Shown here: one piece after another, positions 44,913-54,362 of the stretch
How the letters are laid out: every line of letters begins with the position of its first letter
How positions within the stretch are numbered: the first letter of the stretch is position 1
Assembly (NCBI GenBank): GCA_002869315.1
Contig: PKTD01000278.1
Span: forward strand, 1 to 57,613
Direction: 5' to 3'
Source: Marinilabiliales bacterium
Lineage (GTDB): Bacteria; Bacteroidota; Bacteroidia; Bacteroidales; F082
DNA: 57,613 nt
Notes under the pieces: model-generated
The model's database searches: none
What the model saw: only the letters and a program-made list of their open reading frames with translations
Told to the model about the DNA's origin: nothing
Made by a program: the position numbers and the translations under genes

Positions 44913-45734
44913 ATGATGATTTGCTTCCCAAATGCCAAAATAAATTTAGGCTTAGATATTTTAAAAAAAAGGAGTGATAATTTTCACGATATTGAGACCT
45001 GTTTAGTAGGTATTACCTTATGCGATGTAATGGAAATTAAAGAGTCGGATAGTTTTAATATTGAAATTTTTGGTGAAGATATTGGAGTAGAAACTGAAGG
45101 CAATATAATTTTCAGTTTGTGGGTAAAACTAAAACGCAGATTTTCATTACCCGCTTTCCGGATTAAACTCTTGAAAAATATACCTTCCGGTGCAGGTTTG
45201 GGGGGTGGTTCGTCTGACGCAGCCTTTTTTATTAAGGAAATTAATAAGGCATATAAATTAGAAATGAACGACAGCCAAATGCAAGAATTCCTAGTTGATA
45301 TTGGAAGTGATTCTCCATTTTTTGTTGGAAATAATATTTCTTTGGCTACTTCCAAGGGAGATGTGCTAAAACCAATTGAATATGATAAAAAATTAGAAAG
45401 CACTTTTGTAACCATAGTAGTTCCTCAAAAAAGGATTAATACTACAAAAGCTTATGAAAATATAAGTCCTAAAAGACCAAAATTACCAATTAACGACCTT
45501 ATTAGTTTGCCCATGGAACATTGGAAGTATCATATAAAAAATGATTTTGAAGAATATGTATTAGGCGAAATTCACGAATTGTCAGGAGTAAGAGATAGTT
45601 TATATAAAGAAGGCGCTATTTATGTTTCTTTGACTGGTTCCGGTTCAGGAATGTTTTCCCTGTCGGAAAAAGAATTAAATCTTGAGACTTTGCCTAAGGA
45701 TTATTTTATATGGTCGGGGCGACTAATATTTTGA
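44913..45734 (+). CDS. ispE: 4-diphosphocytidyl-2-C-methyl-D-erythritol kinase
   Basis: The GHMP kinase of the MEP isoprenoid pathway. 273 residues with FPNAKINLGLDILKKRSDNFHD at the start, the ATP loop PSGAGLGGGSSDAAF near residue 92, and SLTGSGSGMFSL near 239. Two adjacent ATG codons (44913, 44916) could start it. It supplies precursors to the polyprenyl synthase at the window start. Confidence 0.95.
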   Translation: MMICFPNAKINLGLDILKKRSDNFHDIETCLVGITLCDVMEIKESDSFNIEIFGEDIGVETEGNIIFSLWVKLKRRFSLPAFRIKLLKNIPSGAGLGGGSSDAAFFIKEINKAYKLEMNDSQMQEFLVDIGSDSPFFVGNNISLATSKGDVLKPIEYDKKLESTFVTIVVPQKRINTTKAYENISPKRPKLPINDLISLPMEHWKYHIKNDFEEYVLGEIHELSGVRDSLYKEGAIYVSLTGSGSGMFSLSEKELNLETLPKDYFIWSGRLIF

Positions 45735-45778
45735 TATTTAGAACCTAAAATATTAATTTTTAAAAGTTTAAAGATTTT

Positions 45779-45818
45779 TTAAGAATATAAGCATTTCCTT
45801 ATTTAAAATAATTCTTAA
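45779..45818. promoter_or_regulatory. Nested inverted repeats at the ahpC promoter
   Basis: TTAAGAAT (45779-45786) and ATTCTTAA (45811-45818) form a perfect dyad 24 bases apart; a second dyad ATAAG - 6 bases - CTTAT (45787-45802) is nested inside. The right outer arm overlaps the -7 box of ahpC and the inner dyad covers the -33 region, a fitting position for a peroxide-response regulator. Binding is inferred. Confidence 0.4.
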
Positions 45819-45823
45819 TTTTG
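45816..45823 (+). promoter_or_regulatory. -7 promoter element for ahpC
   Basis: TAatTTTG is an exact match ending 39 bases before the ATG at 45863. Confidence 0.6.
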
Positions 45824-45862
45824 CACTTTAAATAATTGTAAACATAAAAAAATAAATAAGTT

Positions 45863-46495
45863 ATGGGAGTATTAGTGGGTAAAAAAGCCCCTTTATTTGA
45901 AGCTACTGCTGTTATAAATGGCGGTGAATTCGCAGAAAAATTTTCACTTGAACAATACATTGGTAAGAAGCATGTTGTTTTCTTCTTCTATCCATTGGAT
46001 TTTACATTCGTATGTCCAACTGAGATTATTGCTTTTCAAGACAAAATTGAAGAGTTTGAAAAAAGGAACGTTGCTGTAGTTGGATGTTCAGTCGATTCAG
46101 AGTTTTCACACTGGGCATGGTTAAATACTGAGAAGAGCAATGGTGGAATTAAAGGTGTAAAATTTCCTTTAGTATCTGATATTTCAAAAACTATTGCAGA
46201 AAACTATGATGTATTAGCTGGCGAGTATGATTATAATGAAGAAGGAGAAATGGAATTTCACGGTGAGGCTGTAGCATACAGAGGTTTATTCTTAATTGAT
46301 AAACAAGGAGTTGTTCGTCATCAGGTAGTAAATGATTTACCATTAGGTCGTAGTGTTGATGAGGCTATCCGTATGGTGGATGCATTGCAATTCTTCGAAG
46401 AAAATGGTGAGGTTTGTCCTGCAAACTTGAAGCCAGGTGATGATGCAATGGTAGCAGATGCTGACGGTGTTGCTAAATATTTAAGCAATCACTAA
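45863..46495 (+). CDS. 2-Cys peroxiredoxin AhpC type
   Basis: Reduces hydrogen and organic peroxides. 210 residues; the peroxidatic Cys lies in DFTFVCPTE near residue 51 and the resolving Cys in GEVCPANLKPG near 177, typical of AhpC/Prx1. The C-terminus ends in the YLSNH extension rather than YF, which may lower sensitivity to overoxidation (inference). AhpF does not follow; a terminator closes the gene. Confidence 0.93.
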   Translation: MGVLVGKKAPLFEATAVINGGEFAEKFSLEQYIGKKHVVFFFYPLDFTFVCPTEIIAFQDKIEEFEKRNVAVVGCSVDSEFSHWAWLNTEKSNGGIKGVKFPLVSDISKTIAENYDVLAGEYDYNEEGEMEFHGEAVAYRGLFLIDKQGVVRHQVVNDLPLGRSVDEAIRMVDALQFFEENGEVCPANLKPGDDAMVADADGVAKYLSNH

Positions 46496-46530
46496 AATGA
46501 TAAATTATTGAATATTAATTCAAGATTAAC

Positions 46531-46564
46531 AAAAAAAAGGTGTTGTAATCAGCACCTTTTTTTT
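46531..46564. terminator. Bidirectional terminator between ahpC and PAP2
   Basis: A run of A, GGTGTTG - TAAT - CAGCACC (one G-T wobble), then a run of T: A-T flanks on both sides let it work for both converging genes. The stop of the PAP2 gene begins in its 3' arm. Confidence 0.8.
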
Positions 46565-47381
46565 ATTGTATTCGATAAACCAGAGATATTCCCCCCATAT
46601 CACTTAAACCAATACTTAAATTGGAATTTTTACTAAGGACATAGTAAACTGATTTTCCAATAGCAAAACCTAGGGCAGCCCCAATAAAAACATCACTGGC
46701 CCAGTGTTCATCTTCATATAGCCTCTGAAGGGCAACACCGCTTGCAACGGTATATGAAACAATACTCACCCAAACTTTTTCTTTATATACAGAAGAGAAA
46801 AACGATGCCAAAGAAAATACGGATATTGTATGTCCTGATGGGAACCCCCTGTATTCAAATCCTTTGAAAGGTCCTTCCCATAGTCGTGGATTTGCTGGAT
46901 TATCTTGATATGGTCTATGTCTGTGTGTTAAGTGTTTAATAATTTCGCCACTTATTCTGCTAATTATAAATGCCTGTGTTGCTCCTAAAGCTATTTGTCG
47001 GGATTTATTATTTTTTGTAAACAATCCTGATATATAATATGAACCAATCAATGCCGCTGGATAGATTCCATTACCCCAGGGTTCAAAAAAATATTTTGAA
47101 ACAGCATCGGCACTTTTCGACTGATTATTCTGAAAGAAGTCTCTGATTTCATTGTCAAAAACATATAGTACAACACCTCCTGCTACAACAGATCCTGCCG
47201 TTATCCATTGTTTCTTATTCCATCTTAGAGGTGAAGTAGCAACTCTTTTTGAAACTTCAAGATATGACTTAAAATACTGTTTGTTAGGCTTGTAAGCATA
47301 GTTGGGGTAGTAATTTGATTGACAAAAAAGTGCTGAACTAATTATTATTAAAGATGCGATTAGTAATAGTCGTAAATGCAT
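46563..47381 (-). CDS. PAP2-family membrane phosphatase
   Basis: 272 residues with a signal peptide (about 1-19) and several membrane helices. The three PAP2 motifs are complete: KHLTHRHRP, PSGH (FPSGHTIS) and RLYEDEHWASD. Members dephosphorylate undecaprenyl pyrophosphate or phosphatidyl phosphates on the periplasmic side; the substrate is not clear. It follows mazG by 12 bases. Confidence 0.88.
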   Translation of the reverse strand: MHLRLLLIASLIIISSALFCQSNYYPNYAYKPNKQYFKSYLEVSKRVATSPLRWNKKQWITAGSVVAGGVVLYVFDNEIRDFFQNNQSKSADAVSKYFFEPWGNGIYPAALIGSYYISGLFTKNNKSRQIALGATQAFIISRISGEIIKHLTHRHRPYQDNPANPRLWEGPFKGFEYRGFPSGHTISVFSLASFFSSVYKEKVWVSIVSYTVASGVALQRLYEDEHWASDVFIGAALGFAIGKSVYYVLSKNSNLSIGLSDMGGISLVYRIQ

Positions 47382-47393
47382 ATTTTACATAGC

Positions 47394-48164
47394 TTATTCT
47401 AAGCTTTTGGCTTTATTCCAATAATAGTCCATTTCTTCCAGACTCATATCTTCTATATTATAACCATCCTTTGAAGATTGGCTTTCAATGTATTGAAAGC
47501 GTCTGATAAATTTCTTATTAGTTCTTTCAAGTGCATCTTCAGGATTGATATTAATATATCTTGCATAGTTGGTTATTGCAAATAGAAGATCGCCTAATTC
47601 GTCCTCAATTTTATCTTTATCGGCTTCATTATCTACTTCTGTTTTTAATTCATTAAGTTCTTCAATAATTTTGTCCCAAACCTGTTCCTTCTTCTTCCAT
47701 TCGAATCCAACACCTTTTACTTTTTCCTGTATCCGGTAGGCTTTAATTAGTGGTGGCATAGACTTAGGTACTCCAGATAGAACAGATTTTTTTCCTTCTT
47801 TCAGTTTTAATTTTTCCCAGTTATTAAGAACATCATCTGCATCAGTAACTTCAGCATCACCATAAATATGAGGATGACGAAAAACTAATTTATCGCTTAT
47901 ACTATCTAATACATCTGCAATATCAAAGTGCTTTGTTTCGGAGGCAATTTTTGCGTAAAATACCAGGTGTAACATTATATCTCCTAACTCACCCTTTATT
48001 TCCATCATATTTTTATCCAAGATGGCATCAGAAAGTTCATATACTTCTTCAATTGTTAAATGCCTGAGAGAGTCTAATGTTTGTTTTTTATCCCATGGAC
48101 AGCCACTTCTAAGGTCGTCCATTATTTTTAGTAGGCGTTCAAATGCTTTTAGTTTTTCTTGCAT
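47394..48164 (-). CDS. mazG: Nucleoside triphosphate pyrophosphohydrolase MazG
   Basis: Hydrolyses canonical and damaged dNTPs. 256 residues with two MazG domains: the first has EIKGELGDIMLH near residue 67, the second KIEDELGDLLFA near 189, both with the EExxD-type metal site. ATG 48164 (MQEKLKAFERLLKIM) fits family starts; the longer frame (48203) would overlap the receiver gene tail. The ATG lies 7 bases after the former receiver stop. Confidence 0.92.
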   Translation of the reverse strand: MQEKLKAFERLLKIMDDLRSGCPWDKKQTLDSLRHLTIEEVYELSDAILDKNMMEIKGELGDIMLHLVFYAKIASETKHFDIADVLDSISDKLVFRHPHIYGDAEVTDADDVLNNWEKLKLKEGKKSVLSGVPKSMPPLIKAYRIQEKVKGVGFEWKKKEQVWDKIIEELNELKTEVDNEADKDKIEDELGDLLFAITNYARYININPEDALERTNKKFIRRFQYIESQSSKDGYNIEDMSLEEMDYYWNKAKSLE

Positions 48165-48171
48165 ATATGGT

Positions 48172-48564
48172 TTAATGGTCTTCAACTTCCTGAATAATAG
48201 CAATTAAATCAGGCCCTTTATAAGGTTTAGCAAGGTAATTATCAAGGCCAGCTTCTAAAAACTTTTGCTCATCACCCGGCATGGCAAATGCAGTTACAGC
48301 AATAATATTTATTCTTTCCCAATTATTCTCACTCTCAAGTTTTCTTATTTCTTTAGTACATTAAATACCATCCATAATTGGCATTTGGATATCCATTAAA
48401 ATAAGATCATATTCGTTATTTTTATATTTTTCAACTCCAACCTTGCCATTTTCAGCAACATCAGCTGTATAACCATTCATTTTTAATACTGCAAGTGCAA
48501 ACTTTTGATTTAGAAGGTTATCTTCCACTAACAATACGTGCTTTAATTTTATTTTTGATTTCAT
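48172..48564 (-). pseudogene. Single-domain response regulator broken by an in-frame TAA
   Basis: Receiver with Glu14/Asp15 and phospho-acceptor Asp58 (LILMDIQMPIMDGI), stopped by TAA at 48361-48363 after 67 residues. The same frame continues for another 62 codons (CTKEIRKLESENN... IAVTAFAMP... LAKPYKG...) to a TAA at 48172. In homologous receivers DGI is followed by Glu (GAA), so a G-to-T change in one codon explains the stop. The remaining half cannot fold as a full receiver. It lies 18 bases after the PAS kinase. Confidence 0.85.
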
Positions 48565-48582
48565 ATTGTAAATATATAATAA

Positions 48583-50160
48583 CTATTCTTTAGTTGGTAA
48601 TGTAAAGTTAAAAATTGTTCCTTGATTTTTCATTCTGTTTACCCAAATATCTCCACCATTCTTGTTTACGAATTCTTTGCATAAAATTAAACCTAAGCCT
48701 GTTCCCTTTTCATTATTTGTTCCTGCTGTTTTAACATTATGCCCAATACTAAACAATTTATCTACCATATCATCCTTAATACCTATCCCAGAGTCTATTA
48801 CAGATATTAATACCTTTGAGTCGGAACTTTCTGTTTCAATAATTACTTCACCTTTATCAGTAAATTTTATGGCATTAGTTAACAGGTTTCTCAAAATGGT
48901 TTTTACCATATAATCATCTGCATAAACATGAGTTTTGTACTTTACCTTTGAAATTAATCTAATATTTTTTGCGACTGCTTGTGATCTGCAAAGTAAAATT
49001 ACATCATTTATTAACTTGCTGAGATCAAATTGTTGGGGGTTAAATTCTATTTTTCCCATTTGCGAACGTGACCATTCCAGTATATTCTCTAATAAGTTAA
49101 AAGTAGATTGTGCAGATAGGTTAATGTTTTCAATATACTCCTTTTGGTCTTCTTTATTCAATATATCAAACTCACTTAAAAGAAGTTCAGTATAGCCCAA
49201 TATTGCATTAAATGGATTTTTAAGGTCATGAGCAATTATAGAAAAGAAACGGTCTTTTGTGAGATTTGCCTCTTGCAATTCTTGTTTGCTTTTTTCTAAC
49301 TGATTTAGTATACTTTTATCATGGGTGATATCTCTTGTAATGGCTGAAAAATAGTTAATTTTACCATCCAGTCCATGAATTGGTGATACCTGAGCACTTT
49401 CCCAATAAAGGTCGCCATTTTTTCTACGGCTTCGAAATTCTCCCACCCATTTCTTACCGGAACTAATATGTTTCCAGAATTCATCAGATTCTGAAAGACG
49501 AAAGTTTTCAGGATTTAACTTTCTTACATTCATCCCTATTGCCTCGGTGAGTTTGTATCCTGTTAAGGTATAAAATGCCTCATTTGCATAAAAAATAGTA
49601 CCATTTACATCAAAAATTACAACAGAAGCATTGCTTTGTTCTATGGCTGCACTTAGTGTATTAATAGTTTCAAGGTTCTTTTTTCGGCTTGTAATATCAG
49701 TACCAATACCAAAAATGGCATTCTCTCCATTAAATATGGTGTTATTCATAAATATTTCAAAATATTTTACAACCCCATCCTTGTTTCTGGTTTCAATTTC
49801 ATAACTATCAGGTACATTCTTTCCTTCCATCCTCATTTCAGATAGTTGCTTTGTTTTTTCCCTATCTTTTTTGCTTACTAAGTCAAAAATAGATTTTTGA
49901 AATAATTCATCTTTTTTATACCCTGATAGTTCAATAAACTTTGAGTTTGCAAAGAGGATTTTTCCATTTTTTTGCACGAACATTATGTTTGGGCTGCTTT
50001 CAACAACCAATTTGTATTTATGTTCGCTTTCCCTGAGTTTTTTGTTTGCTTCCTTAAGTTTATTATTTGCTTTTCTTCTAAGAATATTTACAAAAGCAAT
50101 TATTATAAAGCCAATTATAAGTATTATAATTATTAAAGTTGTGGAATTAATATTTATCAT
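48583..50160 (-). CDS. PAS-domain sensor histidine kinase
   Basis: 525 residues: one N-terminal transmembrane helix (about 8-28), a coiled segment, PAS 1 (about 45-160), PAS 2 (about 165-285), HisKA with AHDLKNPFNAILG (His311), then HATPase_c with NAIKFTDKG, DSGIGI and GTGLGLILCKEF. There is no receiver of its own; its partner was presumably the broken receiver protein downstream, so the kinase may have lost its output. Confidence 0.9.
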   Translation of the reverse strand: MININSTTLIIIILIIGFIIIAFVNILRRKANNKLKEANKKLRESEHKYKLVVESSPNIMFVQKNGKILFANSKFIELSGYKKDELFQKSIFDLVSKKDREKTKQLSEMRMEGKNVPDSYEIETRNKDGVVKYFEIFMNNTIFNGENAIFGIGTDITSRKKNLETINTLSAAIEQSNASVVIFDVNGTIFYANEAFYTLTGYKLTEAIGMNVRKLNPENFRLSESDEFWKHISSGKKWVGEFRSRRKNGDLYWESAQVSPIHGLDGKINYFSAITRDITHDKSILNQLEKSKQELQEANLTKDRFFSIIAHDLKNPFNAILGYTELLLSEFDILNKEDQKEYIENINLSAQSTFNLLENILEWSRSQMGKIEFNPQQFDLSKLINDVILLCRSQAVAKNIRLISKVKYKTHVYADDYMVKTILRNLLTNAIKFTDKGEVIIETESSDSKVLISVIDSGIGIKDDMVDKLFSIGHNVKTAGTNNEKGTGLGLILCKEFVNKNGGDIWVNRMKNQGTIFNFTLPTKE

Positions 50161-50212
50161 ATAATTGCTTTATATAATTATTTGCAAGATACAATTTTTA
50201 GTTAAATTAACC

Positions 50213-50220
50213 TACATTTG
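50213..50220 (+). promoter_or_regulatory. -7 promoter element for PagL-like gene
   Basis: TAcaTTTG is an exact match ending 32 bases before the ATG at 50253. Confidence 0.6.
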
Positions 50221-50226
50221 CGAAGG

Positions 50227-50239
50227 GATAATTATTATC
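50227..50239. promoter_or_regulatory. Palindrome just downstream of the promoter
   Basis: GATAAT-T-ATTATC, a perfect 6-bp dyad around one base, placed close to the predicted transcription start of the PagL-like gene, where a repressor could block the start. Short and AT-rich, so chance is possible. Confidence 0.3.
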
Positions 50240-50252
50240 TGCTTCTATCAAA

Positions 50253-51407
50253 ATGACAAAAAAAACAATCGTCTTATTAGTGGTTTTATGTTCGCTTTTT
50301 ATCTATAATTTAAAAGCTGAAAATATTATTAGTAAGAATAATATTCAATTGGAAACCCGATTACATTACGGTTTTTTATTGAGTCATCATCTGGAATTAA
50401 ATAGGTATAACTCACATTTCCCAATGATAGAAATCAGCCTACAAAAATCCACATTTGGACAAAAACGATGGGAGAAAAAATATGATTATCCTTTGCTTGG
50501 CATTAGTCTGTTATACACAGATTTAGGCGCTTATGAAGAAATTGGCAATGCTTATGCTGCATTTCCCTACATTAACTTTCATCTGTACCGAAAAAATGAT
50601 AATTGCATTAATTTCAGAATTGGTTTAGGATTAGCCTGGCTTGAAAACAAATTTGATAATATTGTTAATTATAAAAATTTTGCCATAGGCTCGCATTTAA
50701 ATATTGCAGCCAATTTGCAATTTGAATATAGAAGAAAATTAAGCAAAAGGCTGACTGTTTCATTTGCCACCACCCTAACTCATTTTAGTAATGGTACAAC
50801 AAAAACACCCAATTATGGATTGAACATATTTACTGCCAATTTAGGTCTTAGCTATTCTCTTTATGAGCCTAAACGTAAAGGTGGAAATATGTTACTTCCT
50901 GAACTATATACCTATGAATTTGATGGGCGCAAGTATATTGAAGTAAACTTTATTCTACTAGCATCCAATAAAGATATGACTCAAAGTGTTGGAGAGCGAT
51001 TTATGGTTTATGCATCCTATTTAAATATAATGAAACAAGTATCGTATAAGAGTAAATTTGGACTGGGCATAGATATTACAGCCGATTTATCAGATAAATA
51101 TTTTTTAGAACTACAAGAAAATTCATCTGATTATAAATCATATTCTTATATGAAAACAGGTATTAACGGGGCATACGAACTTGTGCTGTCGCGACTGTCA
51201 TTCTTATTCAATGTAGGAATTTATGTGGGCGGTAAAATAAGAAAACAAGGAGACGCCTACCAGCGGTTTTCTCTAAAATATCTTTTAAATAGAAATTTAA
51301 CGGCTAATTTTGCATTGAATGCCCACGCAGGTACAGCCGATTATATAGGTTTGGGAATTGGGTACCGGTTTAAGTTTATTTATAAACGGGAAATAAAGCA
51401 CTATTAA
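50253..51407 (+). CDS. Lipid A deacylase-like protein (PagL/acyloxyacyl hydrolase)
   Basis: 384 residues with a signal peptide (about 1-22, ending LKAEN), then an outer-membrane barrel. The PagL catalytic His-Ser pair is recognisable in LTHFSNGTTKTPNYGLN near residue 180. PagL removes the 3-O acyl chain of lipid A. The C-terminal 150 residues extend past the usual PagL length and are also barrel-like. It may be on one transcript with the SixA-like gene, 9 bases later. Confidence 0.82.
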   Translation: MTKKTIVLLVVLCSLFIYNLKAENIISKNNIQLETRLHYGFLLSHHLELNRYNSHFPMIEISLQKSTFGQKRWEKKYDYPLLGISLLYTDLGAYEEIGNAYAAFPYINFHLYRKNDNCINFRIGLGLAWLENKFDNIVNYKNFAIGSHLNIAANLQFEYRRKLSKRLTVSFATTLTHFSNGTTKTPNYGLNIFTANLGLSYSLYEPKRKGGNMLLPELYTYEFDGRKYIEVNFILLASNKDMTQSVGERFMVYASYLNIMKQVSYKSKFGLGIDITADLSDKYFLELQENSSDYKSYSYMKTGINGAYELVLSRLSFLFNVGIYVGGKIRKQGDAYQRFSLKYLLNRNLTANFALNAHAGTADYIGLGIGYRFKFIYKREIKHY

Positions 51408-51416
51408 TTTTAAATT

Positions 51417-51932
51417 ATGATATTTAATAAAAAAGAAACTAAAACGCTAATTATAATGCGTCATGCTAAATCATCGTGGGGTGATAGTTCTGTGAGCGAC
51501 CATGAAAGAGGACTACTTGATAAAGGAATAAAACGTACCGGTAAAATAGCTGGTTTTATTCAGGATAATGGGATTAATCCTGATTTAATTATTAGTAGTA
51601 CGGCAAAAAGAGCTTTGACTACGGCTAAAATTATTGCCAAAAGTATTTCTTATGAAGAATCAAAAATTAAACAATCAAAAAACCTATACCTTTCTTATGT
51701 GGATGATGTTTATGATGAATTGTTTCAACTGGACAATAGCATTGATAGCGTTATGATTTTTGGTCACAACCCATGTTTTACAGACTTGGTAAACGTTTTT
51801 GCCAATAAACCGATTGACAACTTGCCAACTTCCGGATTGGCAGTTATAGAATTTAAGACCAGTAACTGGGAAAATATTCCGGTTTCAAAATCTAAATTGA
51901 AACATTTGGTATTCCCGTCAAATCTTGATTAA
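51417..51932 (+). CDS. SixA-like histidine phosphatase
   Basis: 171 residues of the histidine phosphatase superfamily: the RHG motif is IIMRHAKSSWGD near residue 14 (with His and Arg), and the second His in FGHNPCFTDL near 118. SixA removes phosphate from phosphohistidine in phosphorelay domains such as PtsN/NPr or ArcB; a Bacteroidetes target is not known. The end overlaps the end of the convergent M14 gene by 4 bases. Confidence 0.88.
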   Translation: MIFNKKETKTLIIMRHAKSSWGDSSVSDHERGLLDKGIKRTGKIAGFIQDNGINPDLIISSTAKRALTTAKIIAKSISYEESKIKQSKNLYLSYVDDVYDELFQLDNSIDSVMIFGHNPCFTDLVNVFANKPIDNLPTSGLAVIEFKTSNWENIPVSKSKLKHLVFPSNLD

Positions 51933-54283
51933 AGTTTTATAAACTTCTTAGTTTCCGATAATTTACCTTCACTTTTGATATTCAGATAGTATATTCCCGC
52001 TGGTAAACCTTTTGTATCTATTGTTTTTATGGTGCTTTTATTACTTATTGAAGTTTTATATACAATATGTCCAATAGTATTGTAAATGCTTAATTCAGCG
52101 TTTTGGTAGTTGGTTAAATTATAACTGAATTTCAAAGTATTATCCACAGGATTTGGATAAATATTTGAAACAAAAATTTCCTTATGATTTTCATTTATAT
52201 CAGTAATAGTAGACAATACAGAAAAACTAAGGTCATCAAAATAGAATCCATCAGCAACTACATATGAATCGGTATAAAGTAAGAATCTAATATTCACTTT
52301 TGAATTTGTAAATTCACTAATATTTATTTCTTCATAAATCCAGTCAGAGGTACCATCATAATAAGGTTCATCATTTTCAAGGTATTCATTGCCTCCCATT
52401 TTCGTATAATTTCCTGAAAGTGCTGTATAATAATTTTGTCCTTCAGGCTTAATTAATATCTGTACATAGTCGAATGCAGGTTCAATATCCCATTTTGCCC
52501 AAAATGTTAAAAATGCCATATTTACATCACTTAAATCGATAGTTGTATCGAGGTTTATATATGCATTTAAATTATCTTGATAATCAGTATCTTTCGAGTC
52601 AGTAATTGAATATGAAGGAGAATAACTATCCTCATCAGTAACATCCCATTTTGAACTGGACCAGTTTTCCATATCATCGCCATAATCAGCGAAAATAACT
52701 ACCATATTACCATAAATTTTATTTATAGTGTCGGATATTGTGTAAAGTCCATTGTCTACTGTTAAAAGCAGCCTGTATTCTGTTCCTGATTCGATATTAG
52801 GTAAAAGGGTATAGGCAATTGAGTCTGTTTCCATTTGGAGAAGTGACATATTTTCAAAAGTATCAGCTTCACCAACACTAACAACATTGTCGTCGAGGCT
52901 TGTTATGCTTACGCTAAACTGTTCAGTATCGGCAAGGCCAAGTCGTTTAATTGAGTATGTAAGATAGTTGTCAGTTTCTGAGGTTATTGAAGGGGATATC
53001 TCATCAACTTCTGCATAACTTCCAACCAATTGCGCAGCAGTAATATTTTGTAACATATTTTCCTGACAAAGAGGTATTATGCGACTTATGGAAGGCCAAA
53101 AACCATCGCTGTTTCCACCAATTTCAGGTACATAAGCATAAATTTTTTCTTTAGTAGTTCTTTCACCATACATCCAGTCGTTGGAATCTCCATTAACATT
53201 ATATATAGTAGTATTTGCAGGGCCAGTTGTATAATTATTTTCCAAACTCATTAGAGTAGCATGGCTATTAAAAAGATCATAATCTTCAGGTAAATCCGGA
53301 GTCCATCCCCATGAATACAATAGTAAATTTGAATAAGAATGATAGTTTAGCGCAATCTGAAATTCATGCTCATTACAGAAATCACGCATATTTTTTGTTT
53401 CTGGTTCTGAAAAAGCCCCAGTACCGCGATAGGTTTCATCATATGTATAAGGTGAAGAACCATCATTATCATTACCCCATTTATAACCATAATTTCTATT
53501 TAGATCAACTCCGTAAGTTCCATCATCATTATCATTTCTGTTTTTTCTCCACATTCCTCCGCCATTAGGGTTAGTTGTGTAGTTATATTCATAACCATCG
53601 GGATTTACAATAGGTACAAAGTACATTTCAGTATTATCAACCAGTGACTGAATATCAGTATCGCTATTATAATTTTCAAGTAAATGCCACATATAATAAA
53701 TAAGTTGTTGTGGCGTGATTACTTCACGGGCATGATGTGCAGCAGTATAAAGTATTTCTGGTTCATCTTCATCAATATTAGGGTTGTCGGAAATTTTTAC
53801 CCAATACATAAGCCTGCCTTCGTGGGTTAAAGTGTCGGCTGATACCACTTGTCTGGTTGTAATTAAATTAGGATATAAGCTAGCCATATCATCCAGCTCG
53901 TTCATTACTTCATCGAGGGTATAATAACCACCCATACTACCATATTCCCAATTTTGAGGAACATGCCATTCATCATTTATATTTCTTTTTATCTCATAAT
54001 TGCCTTCACTGGCTCTCTCGGCATAATAACTTTTTACATCAGGGATTAATATTTTATAATCAATACCAGCATTGTCGAGTTTTGAAATTTCAATATCCGA
54101 TAAGTCGGTTGTAAAGTGAACTCCTTTCCTGAATGATCCTTCAGTTATATCAATGCCCTGTTTAGCAACATCACTGATACTAGATTTTTGAAGATTAATT
54201 TTAACTTTTGAATAATAGTTTTGGGAAATTGCACTAAAAGAAATAGCAATTATAAGGGCTAGGGAAAGAATAAATTTGTTCAT
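51929..54283 (-). CDS. Secreted M14 zinc carboxypeptidase with T9SS sorting domain
   Basis: A signal peptide (about 1-20, ending SAISQ) is followed by the carboxypeptidase A-type M14 domain (about 110-430): zinc ligands AAHHAREV (HxxE), a later His in LNYHSYSN, and the catalytic Glu near YVPEIGGNSDG. A long beta-rich segment (about 550-690) precedes the C-terminal T9SS domain (NIYPNPVDNTLKFSY ... LPAGIYYLNI). It is probably a surface or secreted peptidase. ATG 54283 (MNKFILSL) is chosen over the extension to 54304. Confidence 0.92.
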   Translation of the reverse strand: MNKFILSLALIIAISFSAISQNYYSKVKINLQKSSISDVAKQGIDITEGSFRKGVHFTTDLSDIEISKLDNAGIDYKILIPDVKSYYAERASEGNYEIKRNINDEWHVPQNWEYGSMGGYYTLDEVMNELDDMASLYPNLITTRQVVSADTLTHEGRLMYWVKISDNPNIDEDEPEILYTAAHHAREVITPQQLIYYMWHLLENYNSDTDIQSLVDNTEMYFVPIVNPDGYEYNYTTNPNGGGMWRKNRNDNDDGTYGVDLNRNYGYKWGNDNDGSSPYTYDETYRGTGAFSEPETKNMRDFCNEHEFQIALNYHSYSNLLLYSWGWTPDLPEDYDLFNSHATLMSLENNYTTGPANTTIYNVNGDSNDWMYGERTTKEKIYAYVPEIGGNSDGFWPSISRIIPLCQENMLQNITAAQLVGSYAEVDEISPSITSETDNYLTYSIKRLGLADTEQFSVSITSLDDNVVSVGEADTFENMSLLQMETDSIAYTLLPNIESGTEYRLLLTVDNGLYTISDTINKIYGNMVVIFADYGDDMENWSSSKWDVTDEDSYSPSYSITDSKDTDYQDNLNAYINLDTTIDLSDVNMAFLTFWAKWDIEPAFDYVQILIKPEGQNYYTALSGNYTKMGGNEYLENDEPYYDGTSDWIYEEINISEFTNSKVNIRFLLYTDSYVVADGFYFDDLSFSVLSTITDINENHKEIFVSNIYPNPVDNTLKFSYNLTNYQNAELSIYNTIGHIVYKTSISNKSTIKTIDTKGLPAGIYYLNIKSEGKLSETKKFIKL

Positions 54284-54362
54284 AAATAATGATTTAAAAT
54301 GCAAAGAATAAATTGATTAATAAAACTATGACACAGAATGTTATGTTTTAGTTGTATGGGAT

